DNA of 64,000 bases from Mycolicibacterium flavescens. GTDB taxonomy: Bacteria > Actinomycetota > Actinomycetes > Mycobacteriales > Mycobacteriaceae. This document shows positions 43,101 through 52,497 of this stretch, in pieces. The stretch spans positions 1,798,001-1,862,000 of the forward strand of contig LR134353.1 in NCBI GenBank assembly GCA_900637135.1, in the 5' to 3' direction. The position numbers and the translations under genes were made by a program. The notes below the pieces were generated by a model that saw only the letters and a program-made list of their open reading frames with translations, was not told the origin of the DNA and ran no database searches. Position 1 is the first letter of the stretch, and every line of letters begins with the position of its first letter.

Positions 43101-45246
43101 GATCGCCGACCTGTTCGCCGAACTGCTGGAACGCGACCGCATCGGCGCCGACGACTCGTTCTTCGACCTCGGCGGCCACTCGCTGCTGGCCACCAAACTC
43201 GTTGCCGGGGTGCGCAGTGCGTTCAACGTCGACATCGGTGTGCGCGAGGTCTTCGAATTGGGCACCGTGGCCGCCCTGGCGCAACGGATCGACTCGTCAT
43301 CGACCGCCGGCGGCCCCACCCGCCCCAGGCTGGTCCCCGTCCCACACGACGGGCCGCTGCTCATGTCGGCCTCGCAGCTGCGGATGTGGTTCCAGTACCG
43401 CATCGACGGACCGAGCCCGGTCAACAACATCCCGTTCGCGGCCCGCATCAACGGGCCCTGCGACGCCGACGCGTTCGTGCGCGCGGTGCGCGACGTGGTG
43501 GCCCGGCACGAGGTGCTGCGCACGACCTACCGCGAAATCGACGGTGCGCCATATCAGATCGTCAACGACGAACTGGAGGTCGCGGTGCGCCGCGCCCACG
43601 GCGCCGACGACGACTGGCTGGACGCCGAGCTCGGCAAGGAGCGCAGGCACGTCTTCGACCTGGAAGCCGACCCACCCGTTCGCGCGGCCGTGCTCGCAAC
43701 GCCGGAGGTGCACGTGGTCTCGCTGGTGGTGCATCACATCGCCGCCGACCACTGGTCGGCGATGGTGTTGTTCACCGACCTGCTGACGGCCTACCGGGCC
43801 AGGCGCGCCGGTGAGGCACCGGGTTTCGCGCCGCTGCCGGTCCAGTACGCGGACTACGCGGCGTGGCAGGCGGCCCTGCTCGGCGAAACCGACGGGCCCG
43901 TCGCCGCGCAGCGCGACTACTGGCGCGAGCAGTTGGCCGGTCTGCACGAGGATCCGGGCCTGACCCCGGATTTCCCGCGCCCGCCGGTGCTCAGCGGGGA
44001 GGGGGACGCTATCGAGTTCGGTATCGACGCCGCCACCCGCGGCAAGCTCGCCGAACTGAGCCAGGAGCTCGGCGTCACCGAGTTCATGCTGCTGCAGGCG
44101 GCCGTGGCAGTCGCGCTGCACAAAGCCGGTGAGCGCCCGGACATTCCGCTGGGCACCCCGGTCGCGGGCCGCACCGAGGCCGAACTCGACCAGCTCGTCG
44201 GCTTCTTCATCAACATCGTGGTGCTGCGCAACGATCTGACCGACAACCCGACGCTGCGCGAGGTGCTGCGCCGGGCCCGCGACACCGCGCTTTCTGCCTA
44301 CGCCCACCAGGACCTGCCGTTCGACCAGGTGGTCGATGCGGTCAGCCCGGCGCGGTCGCTGTCGCGCAACCCCTTGTTCGGTGTCGTTGTGCACGTGCGG
44401 GAGGCGCTGCCCGCCGACCAGGTGATCGAATCACGGCCCGACGACGACACCACGTTCACCGCGCTCGAGCCCCCGTTCGACGTCGCGCACGCCGACCTGT
44501 CGGTGAACTTCTTCGGCGCCGACGACTGCTACCGCGGCCACGTCATCTACCGCACCGACCTGTATCGGCGCAGCACCGCCGAACGGTTCGTCGGGTGGCT
44601 GAATCGTGTGCTGGCCGCCTTCGCCGACGATCCCGGTCAACGGGTGCGCGACGTGCAGATCGCCGACGGCCAAGAGCGCCGGCTGGTGCAGCGGTTCAGC
44701 GCGGCGGCATCGGCCAGCGTGCTCGACGGCTGGCGCGACCCGGTCGCGATCGGCGTGGTCGGCGACGTCTACGAGCACGTCGTCGACGAGACCGGCGCCG
44801 ACCTGCGTGCGACCGGCAGACGTGGGCGCTGGACCGCCGACGGTGAACTGGAGTACATCGAGGCCGTCGAGGCGCGTCGCCCGGCGACGCCTGCCGGGCC
44901 GGCCGAACCCGTGCGCACCGAAACCGAGCGCGTGCTGGCATCGCTGCTCGCCGAGGTCGTCAACGTGGCCGAGGTGAACCGCACCGACGACTTCTTCGAG
45001 CTCGGTGGCGATTCCATCCTCGCGGTTCAGCTCGCCGCCCGGGCGCGCGATGTCGGGCTGACGGTCACTGCGCGAATGGTGTTCGAGCACCCCACGATCC
45101 ACGAACTGGCTGCCAAGGTGGACGGTGGCGCGGAGACGGAGACACCCGACGTCTATCACGAGCCGATGGCGGCCTCGGGCCTGTCGGCCGACGAACTGGC
45201 GGCGGTCACGTCGATGTGGTCGGCGTCCCAAGAGGGCGCGCCGTGA
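40159..45246 (+). CDS. mbtE: mycobactin NRPS MbtE (C-A-PCP-C-PCP)
   Basis: A 1695-residue synthetase that adds a lysine-type residue. C1 has AHHIAWDDG (His172 region). The adenylation domain has YLIYTSGSTGLPKG at about 614, YGPTETVIN, YRSGDLARRNADGDIEFVGR and TAHGKIDRAALP. PCP1 has LGGHSLLATKL with Ser1008. C2 has VHHIAADHW at 1192. PCP2 has LGGDSILAVQL with Ser1619. Between C2 and PCP2, about residues 1521-1575 (VLDGWRDPVAIGVVGDVYEHV and RGRWTADGELEYIE) look like the tail of a lost adenylation domain. Length matches the M. tuberculosis protein (1682). GTG start overlaps mbtD. Confidence 0.93.
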   Translation: MTDTVDIREQVEDRRLELLRRKLAERGLRGENTSTGEQDGLSDGQRRMWFVQAADPTGVILNICLSYRLTGDLDVARLHDAVNAVAARHAALRTTYGVDEDGEPQPSVHDDLTPGWTVHDLTELSEHARRLRLEVLAQREFCAPFDLSTDSPLRLTVVRTAPDEHVMLLVAHHIAWDDGCWPVFFGDLTRAYAGEALAPAVTPPSHALGPVDEDLDYWRKTLADPPEPLELPGPNGSAVPTNWRSQRLTLQLPDATVERIAALAKEAGATPYMVLLAAFGVLMQRYTHADDFLVAAPVLNRTAETEDVIGYYGNTVALRLRPGAHESFRDVLAHARDTAVGAFAHQRVNLDRVVRELNPDRRHGVERMTRVTFGARGADSQGFNPPGITCRRAELRGHLTQLPLGFMVEFDAPGIVVEAEYRVEILDAPLVRQLLEHYAVLLDDALQRPDLPVNELELMAPEDVEWLRRVSAGEEFDTVPSTMTALVEAQAARTPDAVAVVYEGRNYTYREVNESANRLAHWLIERGIGTEDRVAVLLDRSPELVITALGVIKAGAVYQPVDPTYPEDRLTFILSDSDPKLAIREPITDLDRFPTTNPTDAERVRPLYPESTAYLIYTSGSTGLPKGVPVAHKPVAEYFVWFKGDYGIDDSERLLQVASPSFDVSIAEIFGMLACGGRLVIPRPDGLRDVGYLTDLLHDEGITSMHFVPSLLGLFLSLPGVNQWRTLQRVPIGGEALPGELADKFHATFDALLHNFYGPTETVINASRYKVEGKQGTRIVPIGKPKINTQIHLLDDALRPVLVGVIGEIYIGGTHVAHGYHDRPKLTAERFVADPFNPGGRLYRSGDLARRNADGDIEFVGRADEQVKIRGFRIELGEVAAAISVDPSVGQAVVVVSDLPGVGKSLVGYVTPAEDIESVDVERIRNRVAAALPEYMTPAAYVVLDEIPITAHGKIDRAALPEPDIDSGAAFREPADGTERRIADLFAELLERDRIGADDSFFDLGGHSLLATKLVAGVRSAFNVDIGVREVFELGTVAALAQRIDSSSTAGGPTRPRLVPVPHDGPLLMSASQLRMWFQYRIDGPSPVNNIPFAARINGPCDADAFVRAVRDVVARHEVLRTTYREIDGAPYQIVNDELEVAVRRAHGADDDWLDAELGKERRHVFDLEADPPVRAAVLATPEVHVVSLVVHHIAADHWSAMVLFTDLLTAYRARRAGEAPGFAPLPVQYADYAAWQAALLGETDGPVAAQRDYWREQLAGLHEDPGLTPDFPRPPVLSGEGDAIEFGIDAATRGKLAELSQELGVTEFMLLQAAVAVALHKAGERPDIPLGTPVAGRTEAELDQLVGFFINIVVLRNDLTDNPTLREVLRRARDTALSAYAHQDLPFDQVVDAVSPARSLSRNPLFGVVVHVREALPADQVIESRPDDDTTFTALEPPFDVAHADLSVNFFGADDCYRGHVIYRTDLYRRSTAERFVGWLNRVLAAFADDPGQRVRDVQIADGQERRLVQRFSAAASASVLDGWRDPVAIGVVGDVYEHVVDETGADLRATGRRGRWTADGELEYIEAVEARRPATPAGPAEPVRTETERVLASLLAEVVNVAEVNRTDDFFELGGDSILAVQLAARARDVGLTVTARMVFEHPTIHELAAKVDGGAETETPDVYHEPMAASGLSADELAAVTSMWSASQEGAP

Positions 45247-48200
45247 CCTCGACGCAGGCCGAACCGAAGGTCGCCATCGAGGACGTGATGGCGCTCAGCC
45301 CGCTGCAGCAGGGGCTGTTCTCGCTGGCGCAGCTGAGCAGCGCCGAAGACGGCGGCGAGGACCCGTATGTCATCACCATGGCGGCCGATGTCACCGGATC
45401 GCTCGACGCGGGCCTACTGCGCGAGTGCGCGGCCACGATGCTCGCCCGCCACCCCAACCTGCGGGCGAGTTTCGTTCGGGCGCAGAGCAAACCGGTCCAG
45501 ATTGTGCCGAACCGCGTCGACGTACCGTGGCGTCACATCACCGTGGCGGCCGACGAGGTCGAGGCGCTCGAGACCGATGAATATCGCAGGCCGTTCAACC
45601 TCGCGCGCGGACCGGCGATCCGGTTCCTGTTGATCGAGGTGCCCGAATCGCACTGGCGGTTCGTCGTCGTGGCCCACCACATCATCATCGACGGGTGGTC
45701 GCTGCCGCTGTTCGTCGGCGAGCTGATCTCGCTGTACCGCTCGGGCGGCGATCCGTCCGTACTACCACCGCCGCCGCGCCCCTACCGCGACTACATCGGC
45801 TGGCTGGCCGGCCGCGATCAGGAGACCAGCCGCGCGCTGTGGCGTGAGCACCTCGCCGGCCTCGACGGCCCGACGCTCGTCACACCCGCCCTCACCTCCG
45901 GGGAGCCGCCCACCGGTGAACCGCACCGTACCGAGCTGCGCCTGGATCGGGACGCTACGCAGCAGTTGGCCGAGGCCGCCCGGTCCCGCGGTGTCACGGT
46001 CAACACCCTGGTCCAGATGGCTTGGGCCGCAGTGCTCTCGGCGTTCACCGACCGCTCCGATGTGGTGTTCGGCGTGACGGTGTCCGGACGCCCCGGCGAG
46101 TTGGCCGGCGTGGAGACCATGGTCGGGCTTTTCATCAACACGGTGCCGCTGCGGGTCCGGCTGGACCCGACGGCCCGAGTGGGCGCCCAATGCGTTTCGC
46201 TGCAACGCGAAGCGGCCAAGCTGCGCGACCACGGATACCTGCCCCACAACGAACTGCGGGCCCTGGGTGGCATCGGCGAGATGTACGACACCCTTCTCGT
46301 GTACGAGAACTTCCCGCCCGGCGGCCTGGTCGGTGGCGGTGACTTCGAGGCCAACGGCGCGATATTCCGGCCTGCTGCGCTGGAGAGCGTGTCGCACTTC
46401 CCGGTCACCATTGCCGCGCACATGATCGACGACCAGCTCACTGTCCTGGTCGAAGTCGTCGAAGGGGCGCTGGGCCAGATGACTCCCGAGTCGCTCGGGC
46501 ATCGGTTGCTCACCACCACACAGCGACTGATCACCGGCTGGGATCGGTCGCTGCGCGACGTCAGTGTCCTGCTCGACGGCGAGGGCGCGATCGCAACCGC
46601 CGAGCCCGCGCCGGCGAGCGAGCATCTCGGCGTGCACAGCGCGTTCGCCGAAGCCGCGAGCGCGCGGTTGGGTTCACCGGCGCTGAGTTGGTCCGGCGGT
46701 GAGTTGACCTACCGACAGCTCGACGAGGCGGCCGATCGGCTCGCCACCGTGCTGGTGGCCAAGGGTGTAATCGCCGAAACGCCTGTTGCGATCCGCCTTT
46801 CGCGAGGACCGCAGTATGTCGTCGCGATGCTGGCGGTGCTCAAGGCAGGCGGTGTGATCGTGCCGCTGGACCCGGGGATGCCCGCCGAGCGGATCGCCGA
46901 CATCCTCGACCAGTGCGCTGCGACCGTCGTCGTCGACGATGCGATGCTCGCAGAGGTGCCGTCCGAGACCGCCCAGGACTTCCGGCCGGTGACCGCGCTG
47001 CCGGGTCAGGCCGCGTACATGGTGTTCACCTCCGGCACCACCGGCAGGCCCAAAGGTGTCATCGGAACCCATCAGGCGCTGCTGGCCTACGCCGAGGACC
47101 ACGCCCGAAATGTGCTGCGCCCCGCGGCGGCTCGGTTGCGTCATCCGCTGCGGGTGGCGCACGCCTGGTCGTTCACGTTCGACGCCGCATGGCAGCCGCT
47201 GGCCGCCCTGCTCGACGGGCATGCGGTGCACATCGTCGACGATCACATCCAGCGTGACGCCGAGGCGCTGGTCGAGACGATCGGCCGGTACGGGATCGAC
47301 CTGATCGACACCACCCCGTCGATGTTCGCCCAGCTGCACGCGGTCGGACTGCTGACGACGGTGCCGCTCGGGGTGCTCGCACTCGGCGGCGAGGCCGTCG
47401 GCATCCCGGCGTGGAACCTGATCCGCGACGAGTGCGCGCGTACCGGCATGGCGGCCTACAACTGTTACGGCCCAACCGAAACCACCGTCGAAGCAGTCGT
47501 CGCCACGATCGCCGAACACGACCAACCGACCATCGGGCATCCCACGTCGCCCAGCAGGGCCTACGTGCTGGACTCGTGGCTGCGGCCGGTACCCGACGGT
47601 GTGCCGGGCGAGTTGTACCTGTCGGGCGGCCAACTGACCCGCGGCTATCTGGGTCGGTTCGGCGAGACCGCCTGCCGGTTCGTCGCCGACCCGTTCGGGC
47701 ACGGCGAGCGCATGTACCGGACCGGCGACGTGGTGCGGCGCCAACCCGACGGCGCGCTGGAGTTCCTCGGGCGCTCCGACGCACAGGTGAAGATCCGCGG
47801 CTTCCGGGTGGAGCCGAGCGAGATCTCGGCGGTCCTGCACACCCACCCCGCGGTGCGCCACGCCCACGTGGTGGTGCGCCAGCAACGGTGGGGCGCACGA
47901 CTGGTGGCGTTCGTCGCCGCCGAACCCGCGCCCGCGGCCTCCGAGTTGCGCGCCATGGTGTCAAAACGCCTGCCGCGCTACATGGTTCCGCACTCGATCG
48001 TGGTCATCGACCAGATGCCGCTGACCACGCATGGCAAGGTCGACGAGGCCGCACTGAACGCGATCGCCGTCGCCGAGGGGCCCTCGACCGCGCCGGAGAC
48101 CGAGACCGAGAAGGCGCTGGCCGCCGTGCTCTGCCAGTTGCTTGAAAGCCCCGACGCCACCACCATCGATGTCAACGCGGACCTTCTGGCCCTCGGCCTG

Positions 48201-49613
48201 GACAGCATCGTCGCGCTGTCGGTGGTGCAGGCCGCCCGCAGGCGCGGAATTCCGTTGCGCGCCAGGCTGATGCTGGAGTGCGCGACATTGCGTGAGCTCG
48301 CCGAGGCCATCGAGAACGAGTCGGCGCTCGCCGAGCACGACGACGACCCCGATGGTCCGACGCCCGTGCTGCCCAGCGCGCACTGGCTCTACGAACGCGG
48401 CGAACCGCGACGGTTGGGGCAGACCGAGGCGATCCGGTTGCCCGACGGCGTCACCCGAGAAACACTCGAGCAGATTCTGCGCGCCGTGGTCGGCGGACAT
48501 CCGATACTGCGAAGCCGTATCGACCGGCAGACGATGACGCTCGTCGAGCACGAGCCACAAGATCTGCTGACCGAGGTGCCCGTAGACGACGACACGGACG
48601 AAGCCCTCGTCGCAGCCGTAGCCGAACACGCCCATCGGTCGGTGGAACGCCTTGACCCCGAACAGGGTTCGCTGCTCGCCGCGGTGTGGCTGCACCCGCC
48701 CAGCGGGCCCGGCATCCTGCTGCTGACCGCCCATGTGCTGGCCGCGGACCCGGCGTCCTGGCGGATCCTGTTGGCCGAACTCGACGCGGCCTGGCACACC
48801 ATCGCATCGGGCCGCGAACCGGCACCCATCCGCGAGCACACCACCTACCGGCGCTGGTCGAGGCTGCTGCGCGAGCGGGCGTACACGCTTGACACGGCCG
48901 ACTTCTGGGCGGCTCAACTCGACGGCGAGGACCCACCGCTCGGCGCCCGCAGGCTGCGCCCGCAGACCGATCGGGTCGGCGACGTCGTCGTCTCGATGGC
49001 GGTGACCGACACAGACCTCACCCTGCGGTTGCTCAACGCGTCCGAACCCGCGCCGCACCTGCTGGCTGCCGCGGCGGCGCGCACCGTCACCCGCTGGCGG
49101 CTGCACCGCGGCCAGGACACCCCGCCGCCGCTGTTGGCCCTGGAGACCCACGGCCGCGCCGACAACCTGATCGACACCGTCGACACCTCCGACACCGTCG
49201 GCCTGCTCACCGCGATCTACCCGCTGCGTGTGCAGACCGCCCGCGATGTCGGCGAGATACCCGGTGACGGCATCGATTACGGGCTGCTGCGCTATCTGCG
49301 GCCCGACACCGCCGAACGCCTGGCGGCGCTGCCCGAACCGCAGGTGTTGCTCAACTTCCTGGGCCGGGTGCACGCGGGGTTCGACGGCGGTGCGCTGCGT
49401 CCGGACCGGACATTGCTGGGGGGGGTGTCGCCGCTGCCCGAACCGCGGCTGGCGGTCCGGCACGAATTGACCGTGCTCGCCGCCGTGCTCGGCGACAGCG
49501 ACGCGCCGGTGCTGGGCACGCAATGGCGCACGCTTCCCGAGATTCTGTCCGCCGACGATGTCGCCGCACTGCAGACGATGTGGCTGGAATCGCTACGAGA
49601 GGTCGTTTCATGA
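45243..49613 (+). CDS. mbtF: mycobactin NRPS MbtF (C-A-PCP-C)
   Basis: A 1456-residue terminal synthetase that adds the second hydroxylysine-derived residue and releases the product as the caprolactam. The first C domain has AHHIIIDGWS at 145. The adenylation domain has YMVFTSGTTGRPKG at 592, YGPTETTVEA, YRTGDVVRRQPDGALEFLGR and TTHGKVDEAAL. The PCP has LGLDSIVALSV with Ser988. The terminal condensation-like domain (about 1025-1456) carries AHVLAADPAS where canonical domains have HHxxxDG, so the first His is Ala. There is no thioesterase. GTG start overlaps the mbtE stop. Length equals the M. tuberculosis protein (1461) within a few residues. Confidence 0.93.
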   Translation: MTSTQAEPKVAIEDVMALSPLQQGLFSLAQLSSAEDGGEDPYVITMAADVTGSLDAGLLRECAATMLARHPNLRASFVRAQSKPVQIVPNRVDVPWRHITVAADEVEALETDEYRRPFNLARGPAIRFLLIEVPESHWRFVVVAHHIIIDGWSLPLFVGELISLYRSGGDPSVLPPPPRPYRDYIGWLAGRDQETSRALWREHLAGLDGPTLVTPALTSGEPPTGEPHRTELRLDRDATQQLAEAARSRGVTVNTLVQMAWAAVLSAFTDRSDVVFGVTVSGRPGELAGVETMVGLFINTVPLRVRLDPTARVGAQCVSLQREAAKLRDHGYLPHNELRALGGIGEMYDTLLVYENFPPGGLVGGGDFEANGAIFRPAALESVSHFPVTIAAHMIDDQLTVLVEVVEGALGQMTPESLGHRLLTTTQRLITGWDRSLRDVSVLLDGEGAIATAEPAPASEHLGVHSAFAEAASARLGSPALSWSGGELTYRQLDEAADRLATVLVAKGVIAETPVAIRLSRGPQYVVAMLAVLKAGGVIVPLDPGMPAERIADILDQCAATVVVDDAMLAEVPSETAQDFRPVTALPGQAAYMVFTSGTTGRPKGVIGTHQALLAYAEDHARNVLRPAAARLRHPLRVAHAWSFTFDAAWQPLAALLDGHAVHIVDDHIQRDAEALVETIGRYGIDLIDTTPSMFAQLHAVGLLTTVPLGVLALGGEAVGIPAWNLIRDECARTGMAAYNCYGPTETTVEAVVATIAEHDQPTIGHPTSPSRAYVLDSWLRPVPDGVPGELYLSGGQLTRGYLGRFGETACRFVADPFGHGERMYRTGDVVRRQPDGALEFLGRSDAQVKIRGFRVEPSEISAVLHTHPAVRHAHVVVRQQRWGARLVAFVAAEPAPAASELRAMVSKRLPRYMVPHSIVVIDQMPLTTHGKVDEAALNAIAVAEGPSTAPETETEKALAAVLCQLLESPDATTIDVNADLLALGLDSIVALSVVQAARRRGIPLRARLMLECATLRELAEAIENESALAEHDDDPDGPTPVLPSAHWLYERGEPRRLGQTEAIRLPDGVTRETLEQILRAVVGGHPILRSRIDRQTMTLVEHEPQDLLTEVPVDDDTDEALVAAVAEHAHRSVERLDPEQGSLLAAVWLHPPSGPGILLLTAHVLAADPASWRILLAELDAAWHTIASGREPAPIREHTTYRRWSRLLRERAYTLDTADFWAAQLDGEDPPLGARRLRPQTDRVGDVVVSMAVTDTDLTLRLLNASEPAPHLLAAAAARTVTRWRLHRGQDTPPPLLALETHGRADNLIDTVDTSDTVGLLTAIYPLRVQTARDVGEIPGDGIDYGLLRYLRPDTAERLAALPEPQVLLNFLGRVHAGFDGGALRPDRTLLGGVSPLPEPRLAVRHELTVLAAVLGDSDAPVLGTQWRTLPEILSADDVAALQTMWLESLREVVS

Positions 49614-50911
49614 GCCGGACGCTTGCGGTGGTGGGTGCGGGCGCCAAGGCCGTCGCCGTCGCCGCCAAGGCCGCCGAACTTCGCGACATGGGCATCGACG
49701 TGCCCGAGGTCGTCGCCGTCGAGAAGACCGGCGTGGCCGCCAACTGGCAGGCCGACGGCGGCTGGACCGACGGGCAGCACCGGTTGGGCACGAGCCCGGA
49801 GAAGGACGTCGGCTTCCCGTACCGCTCAGCCCTGGTGCCGCGGCGCAACGCCGAACTCGACGAGCGCATGACGCAGCACAGCTGGCAGCAGTACCTGATC
49901 TCGACGGGCCAGTTCGCCGAGTGGGTCGACCGCGGACGGCCCGCCCCCACCCATCGCAGGTGGAGCCAGTACCTGCGCTGGGTCGCGGGCAACGTCGAGA
50001 TGAACGTGGTCCGCGGCGAGGTGCGCGGCATCTCGGTCGACACCGAATCGGGCGAGCCGCGGTGGGCGCTGCGGACGCCCGACCGCACCGTGACGGCCGA
50101 TGGCCTGATGATCACGGGTCCCGGTCAGCCGGAGCGCTCGATCCTGCCGGGCAATCCGCGGGTGCTGTCGATCGCGCAGTTCTGGCATCGCGCGGCGCAG
50201 TACGAGCTGATCCGCGCCGAACGCGTGGCGGTCATCGGCGGGGGAGAGACCGCGGCGTCGATGCTCAACGAGCTGTTCCGGCATCGTGTTTCGACGATCA
50301 CGGTGATCTCGCCGCAGGTGACCCTGTTCACCCGAGGCGAAGGATTCTTCGAGAACACGCTGTTCTCCGACCCCACCGGCTGGACCAGCCTGACCATGAC
50401 GGAGCGCCGCGACGCGCTGTTGCGGACCGACCGCGGGGTGTTCTCCGCCCGCGTACAGGAGGCGCTGCTCGCCGACGACCGGATCCGCCACCTGCGGGGT
50501 CGGGTCGCGCACGCGGTCGCCCGCGAAGGCCGTATCCGGTTGACGCTGAGCACAACTCAGGGCGGCGAATCGCTCGAGACAGTGCACGGTTTCGACCTGG
50601 TCATCGACGGCTCGGGCGCTGACGCGATGTGGTTCGTGCCACTGCTCGGCCAGGACGCATTGGATCTGCTGGAACTCGGCCTCGGCGCGCCGCTGACCCC
50701 GGATGTGCTGCAGGAGGCCATCGGCGACGACCTCGCCGTCTCCGGGTTGCGGCCCAAGCTCTTCCTGCCGGGTCTGTCGGGACTTACGCAGGGGCCGGGC
50801 TTTCCCAACCTGTCGTGCCTGGGCCTGTTGTCGGACCGCATCCTCGGCGCCGACCTGGGCGAGGCCACCGGCGCGTCACCGAAAGGACATGAGCGTCAAT
50901 CAGTTCGGTGA
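49610..50911 (+). CDS. mbtG: L-lysine N6-monooxygenase MbtG
   Basis: A 433-residue flavoprotein that N-hydroxylates the lysine side chain, giving the hydroxamate iron ligands. FAD binding is at VVGAGAKAVAVAAKA in the N-terminus, with Lys-Ala after GAG instead of the usual Gly-Pro-x-Gly, as in other MbtG proteins. NADPH binding is at VAVIGGGETAASMLNEL. Family motifs NPRVLSIAQFWHRA and DLVIDGSGADAMWFVPLL are present. ATG at 49610 overlaps the mbtF stop (ATGA). It is the last gene of the operon. In M. tuberculosis mbtH follows here; no mbtH is found. The stop is 7 bases from a convergent gene. Confidence 0.93.
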   Translation: MSRTLAVVGAGAKAVAVAAKAAELRDMGIDVPEVVAVEKTGVAANWQADGGWTDGQHRLGTSPEKDVGFPYRSALVPRRNAELDERMTQHSWQQYLISTGQFAEWVDRGRPAPTHRRWSQYLRWVAGNVEMNVVRGEVRGISVDTESGEPRWALRTPDRTVTADGLMITGPGQPERSILPGNPRVLSIAQFWHRAAQYELIRAERVAVIGGGETAASMLNELFRHRVSTITVISPQVTLFTRGEGFFENTLFSDPTGWTSLTMTERRDALLRTDRGVFSARVQEALLADDRIRHLRGRVAHAVAREGRIRLTLSTTQGGESLETVHGFDLVIDGSGADAMWFVPLLGQDALDLLELGLGAPLTPDVLQEAIGDDLAVSGLRPKLFLPGLSGLTQGPGFPNLSCLGLLSDRILGADLGEATGASPKGHERQSVR

Positions 50912-50918
50912 CGCGGTT

Positions 50919-51254
50919 CTAGACCTGTCGCGCCTGGGCCCACGCGTCAGCCGGGGACGGAACGTCCATGTCGAACACGCGCGCGTGCAGCACCGTGCGG
51001 TTGCGCAACGCGGCCCGCACCGCGCGGTGCAACCCGTCTTCGAGGTAGATGATGCCCTTCCACCGCACCGCGTGCGGGAACAGGTCGCCGTAGAACGTCG
51101 AATCCTCGGAGAGCAGTCGGTCGAGCGCGAGCACCGTGGTGGTGGTGACCAACTCGTCGAGGCGGATCTGGCGCGGGGGGATCTGCGCCCATTGGCGGTG
51201 AGACAACCCGTGCTCGGGGTAGGGCCTACCCTCCCTGACTCCCTTGAAGATCAT
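50919..51254 (-). CDS. conserved mycobacterial protein (Rv2375 type)
   Basis: A 111-residue protein of unknown function, conserved at this site in mycobacteria. It is strongly conserved over MIFKGVREGRPYPEHGLSHR, LDELVTTTTVLALDRLLSED, FYGDLFPHAVRWKGIIYLED and GLHRAVRAALRNRTVLHARV. The pattern DGLHRAVRAAL-R-N suggests a compact regulatory or ParB/Srx-like fold, but this is not certain. ATG at 51254 fits the conserved start; the 18-residue upstream extension (from 51308) is Asp/Ser-rich and less likely. It converges on mbtG. Confidence 0.75.
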   Translation of the reverse strand: MIFKGVREGRPYPEHGLSHRQWAQIPPRQIRLDELVTTTTVLALDRLLSEDSTFYGDLFPHAVRWKGIIYLEDGLHRAVRAALRNRTVLHARVFDMDVPSPADAWAQARQV

Positions 51255-51390
51255 CGGGCCAGCGTCCTTCGAGTCGTCCCCCGAGTCCTCCCCGGACTGT
51301 GACAACAAGAAGCAAGGCTAATGCACCGCGATCGCGCCTGTTGCACGTGTCGAAGAGCCGCGCACGCGCTATCGGCGCTGTTGGTGCCCC

Positions 51391-51396
51391 TAAAAT
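51391..51396 (+). promoter_or_regulatory. -10 box of the hrcA operon
   Basis: TAAAAT at 51391-51396 is a near-consensus -10 hexamer 37 bases before the hrcA ATG. I found no clear -35 element and no CIRCE repeat (TTAGCACTC-N9-GAGTGCTAA) in the gap. GGGGTAGGTGAG upstream of the ATG serves as ribosome site. Confidence 0.4.
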
Positions 51397-51432
51397 GGGT
51401 GACAACGCGATTCGAGGGGTAGGTGAGCAGAC

Positions 51433-52464
51433 ATGGGTAGTGCCGACGACCGCCGGTTCGAGGTGCTGCGCGCGATCGTCGCCGACTTCGTGGCCACCAA
51501 GGAGCCGATCGGGTCGAAGACGCTCGTCGAGCGGCACAACCTCGGGGTGTCCAGTGCGACCGTGCGCAACGACATGGCGGTGCTGGAGGCCGAGGGCTAC
51601 ATCGCCCAGCCCCACACCAGCTCCGGGCGCGTGCCCACCGAGAAGGGCTACCGCGAGTTCGTCGACAGGATCGACGACATCAAACCGCTGTCGTCGTCGG
51701 AGCGCCGCGCGATCCTGTCGTTCCTCGAATCCGGCGTCGATCTCGATGATGTGTTGCGCCGCGCCGTGCGCCTGCTCGCGCAGCTGACGCGCCAGGTCGC
51801 GATCGTGCAGTACCCGACGCTGTCCACCTCCACGGTGCGCCACCTCGAAGTGGTCGCGCTCACCCCGGCCAAGCTGCTGCTGGTGGTGATCACCGACACC
51901 GGCCGGGTGGACCAGCGCATGGTCGAGCTGGGCGACACGCTCGATGAGCACGACGTGAGCAAGCTGCGTGACCTGCTCGGTCAGGCCCTGGAGGGCAAAC
52001 CGCTGGCGGCCGCATCGGTGGCCGTCGCAGACCTGGCCTCCCAGCTGCACGGGCACGGCGGGCTCGCCGACGCGGTCGGCCGGTCGGCCACCGTGCTGGT
52101 CGAGACGCTCGTCGAGCACCGCGAGGAACGGCTGCTGCTGGGCGGCACCGCCAACCTCACCCGCAACACCGCCGACTTCGGCGGCTCCCTGCGATCGGTG
52201 CTCGAGGCGCTCGAGGAGCAGGTGGTGGTGCTGCGGCTGCTGGCGGCGCAGCAGGAGGCCGGCAAGGTGACCGTGCGCATCGGCCACGAAACCGAGGCCG
52301 AGGAGATGGCCGGTACGTCGGTGGTGACGACCGCGTACGGCAGTTCGGGCAAGGTGTACGGCGGCATGGGTGTGTTAGGGCCCACCCGAATGGACTATCC
52401 GGGAACTATCGCTAATGTCGCTGCGGTTGCTCTCTATATCGGGGAAGTCTTAGGCAGCCGGTAG
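51433..52464 (+). CDS. hrcA: heat-inducible transcription repressor HrcA
   Basis: A 343-residue repressor of chaperone genes. The N-terminal winged helix ([46 protein letters not shown]) is followed by [26 protein letters not shown]. The GAF-like and inserted dimerising domains end with the family tail [25 protein letters not shown]. HrcA binds CIRCE operators; none is seen in front of this gene, so its targets are elsewhere (groE in other mycobacteria). dnaJ2 follows after 33 bases. Confidence 0.95.
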   Translation: MGSADDRRFEVLRAIVADFVATKEPIGSKTLVERHNLGVSSATVRNDMAVLEAEGYIAQPHTSSGRVPTEKGYREFVDRIDDIKPLSSSERRAILSFLESGVDLDDVLRRAVRLLAQLTRQVAIVQYPTLSTSTVRHLEVVALTPAKLLLVVITDTGRVDQRMVELGDTLDEHDVSKLRDLLGQALEGKPLAAASVAVADLASQLHGHGGLADAVGRSATVLVETLVEHREERLLLGGTANLTRNTADFGGSLRSVLEALEEQVVVLRLLAAQQEAGKVTVRIGHETEAEEMAGTSVVTTAYGSSGKVYGGMGVLGPTRMDYPGTIANVAAVALYIGEVLGSR

Positions 52465-52497
52465 ACCCGGCACAGGTGGAAGGTCAGGCAAGTCAGC

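Noticed and set aside
51309..51432. CIRCE operator before hrcA
   Set aside because: I looked for TTAGCACTC-N9-GAGTGCTAA in the gap and found no match.
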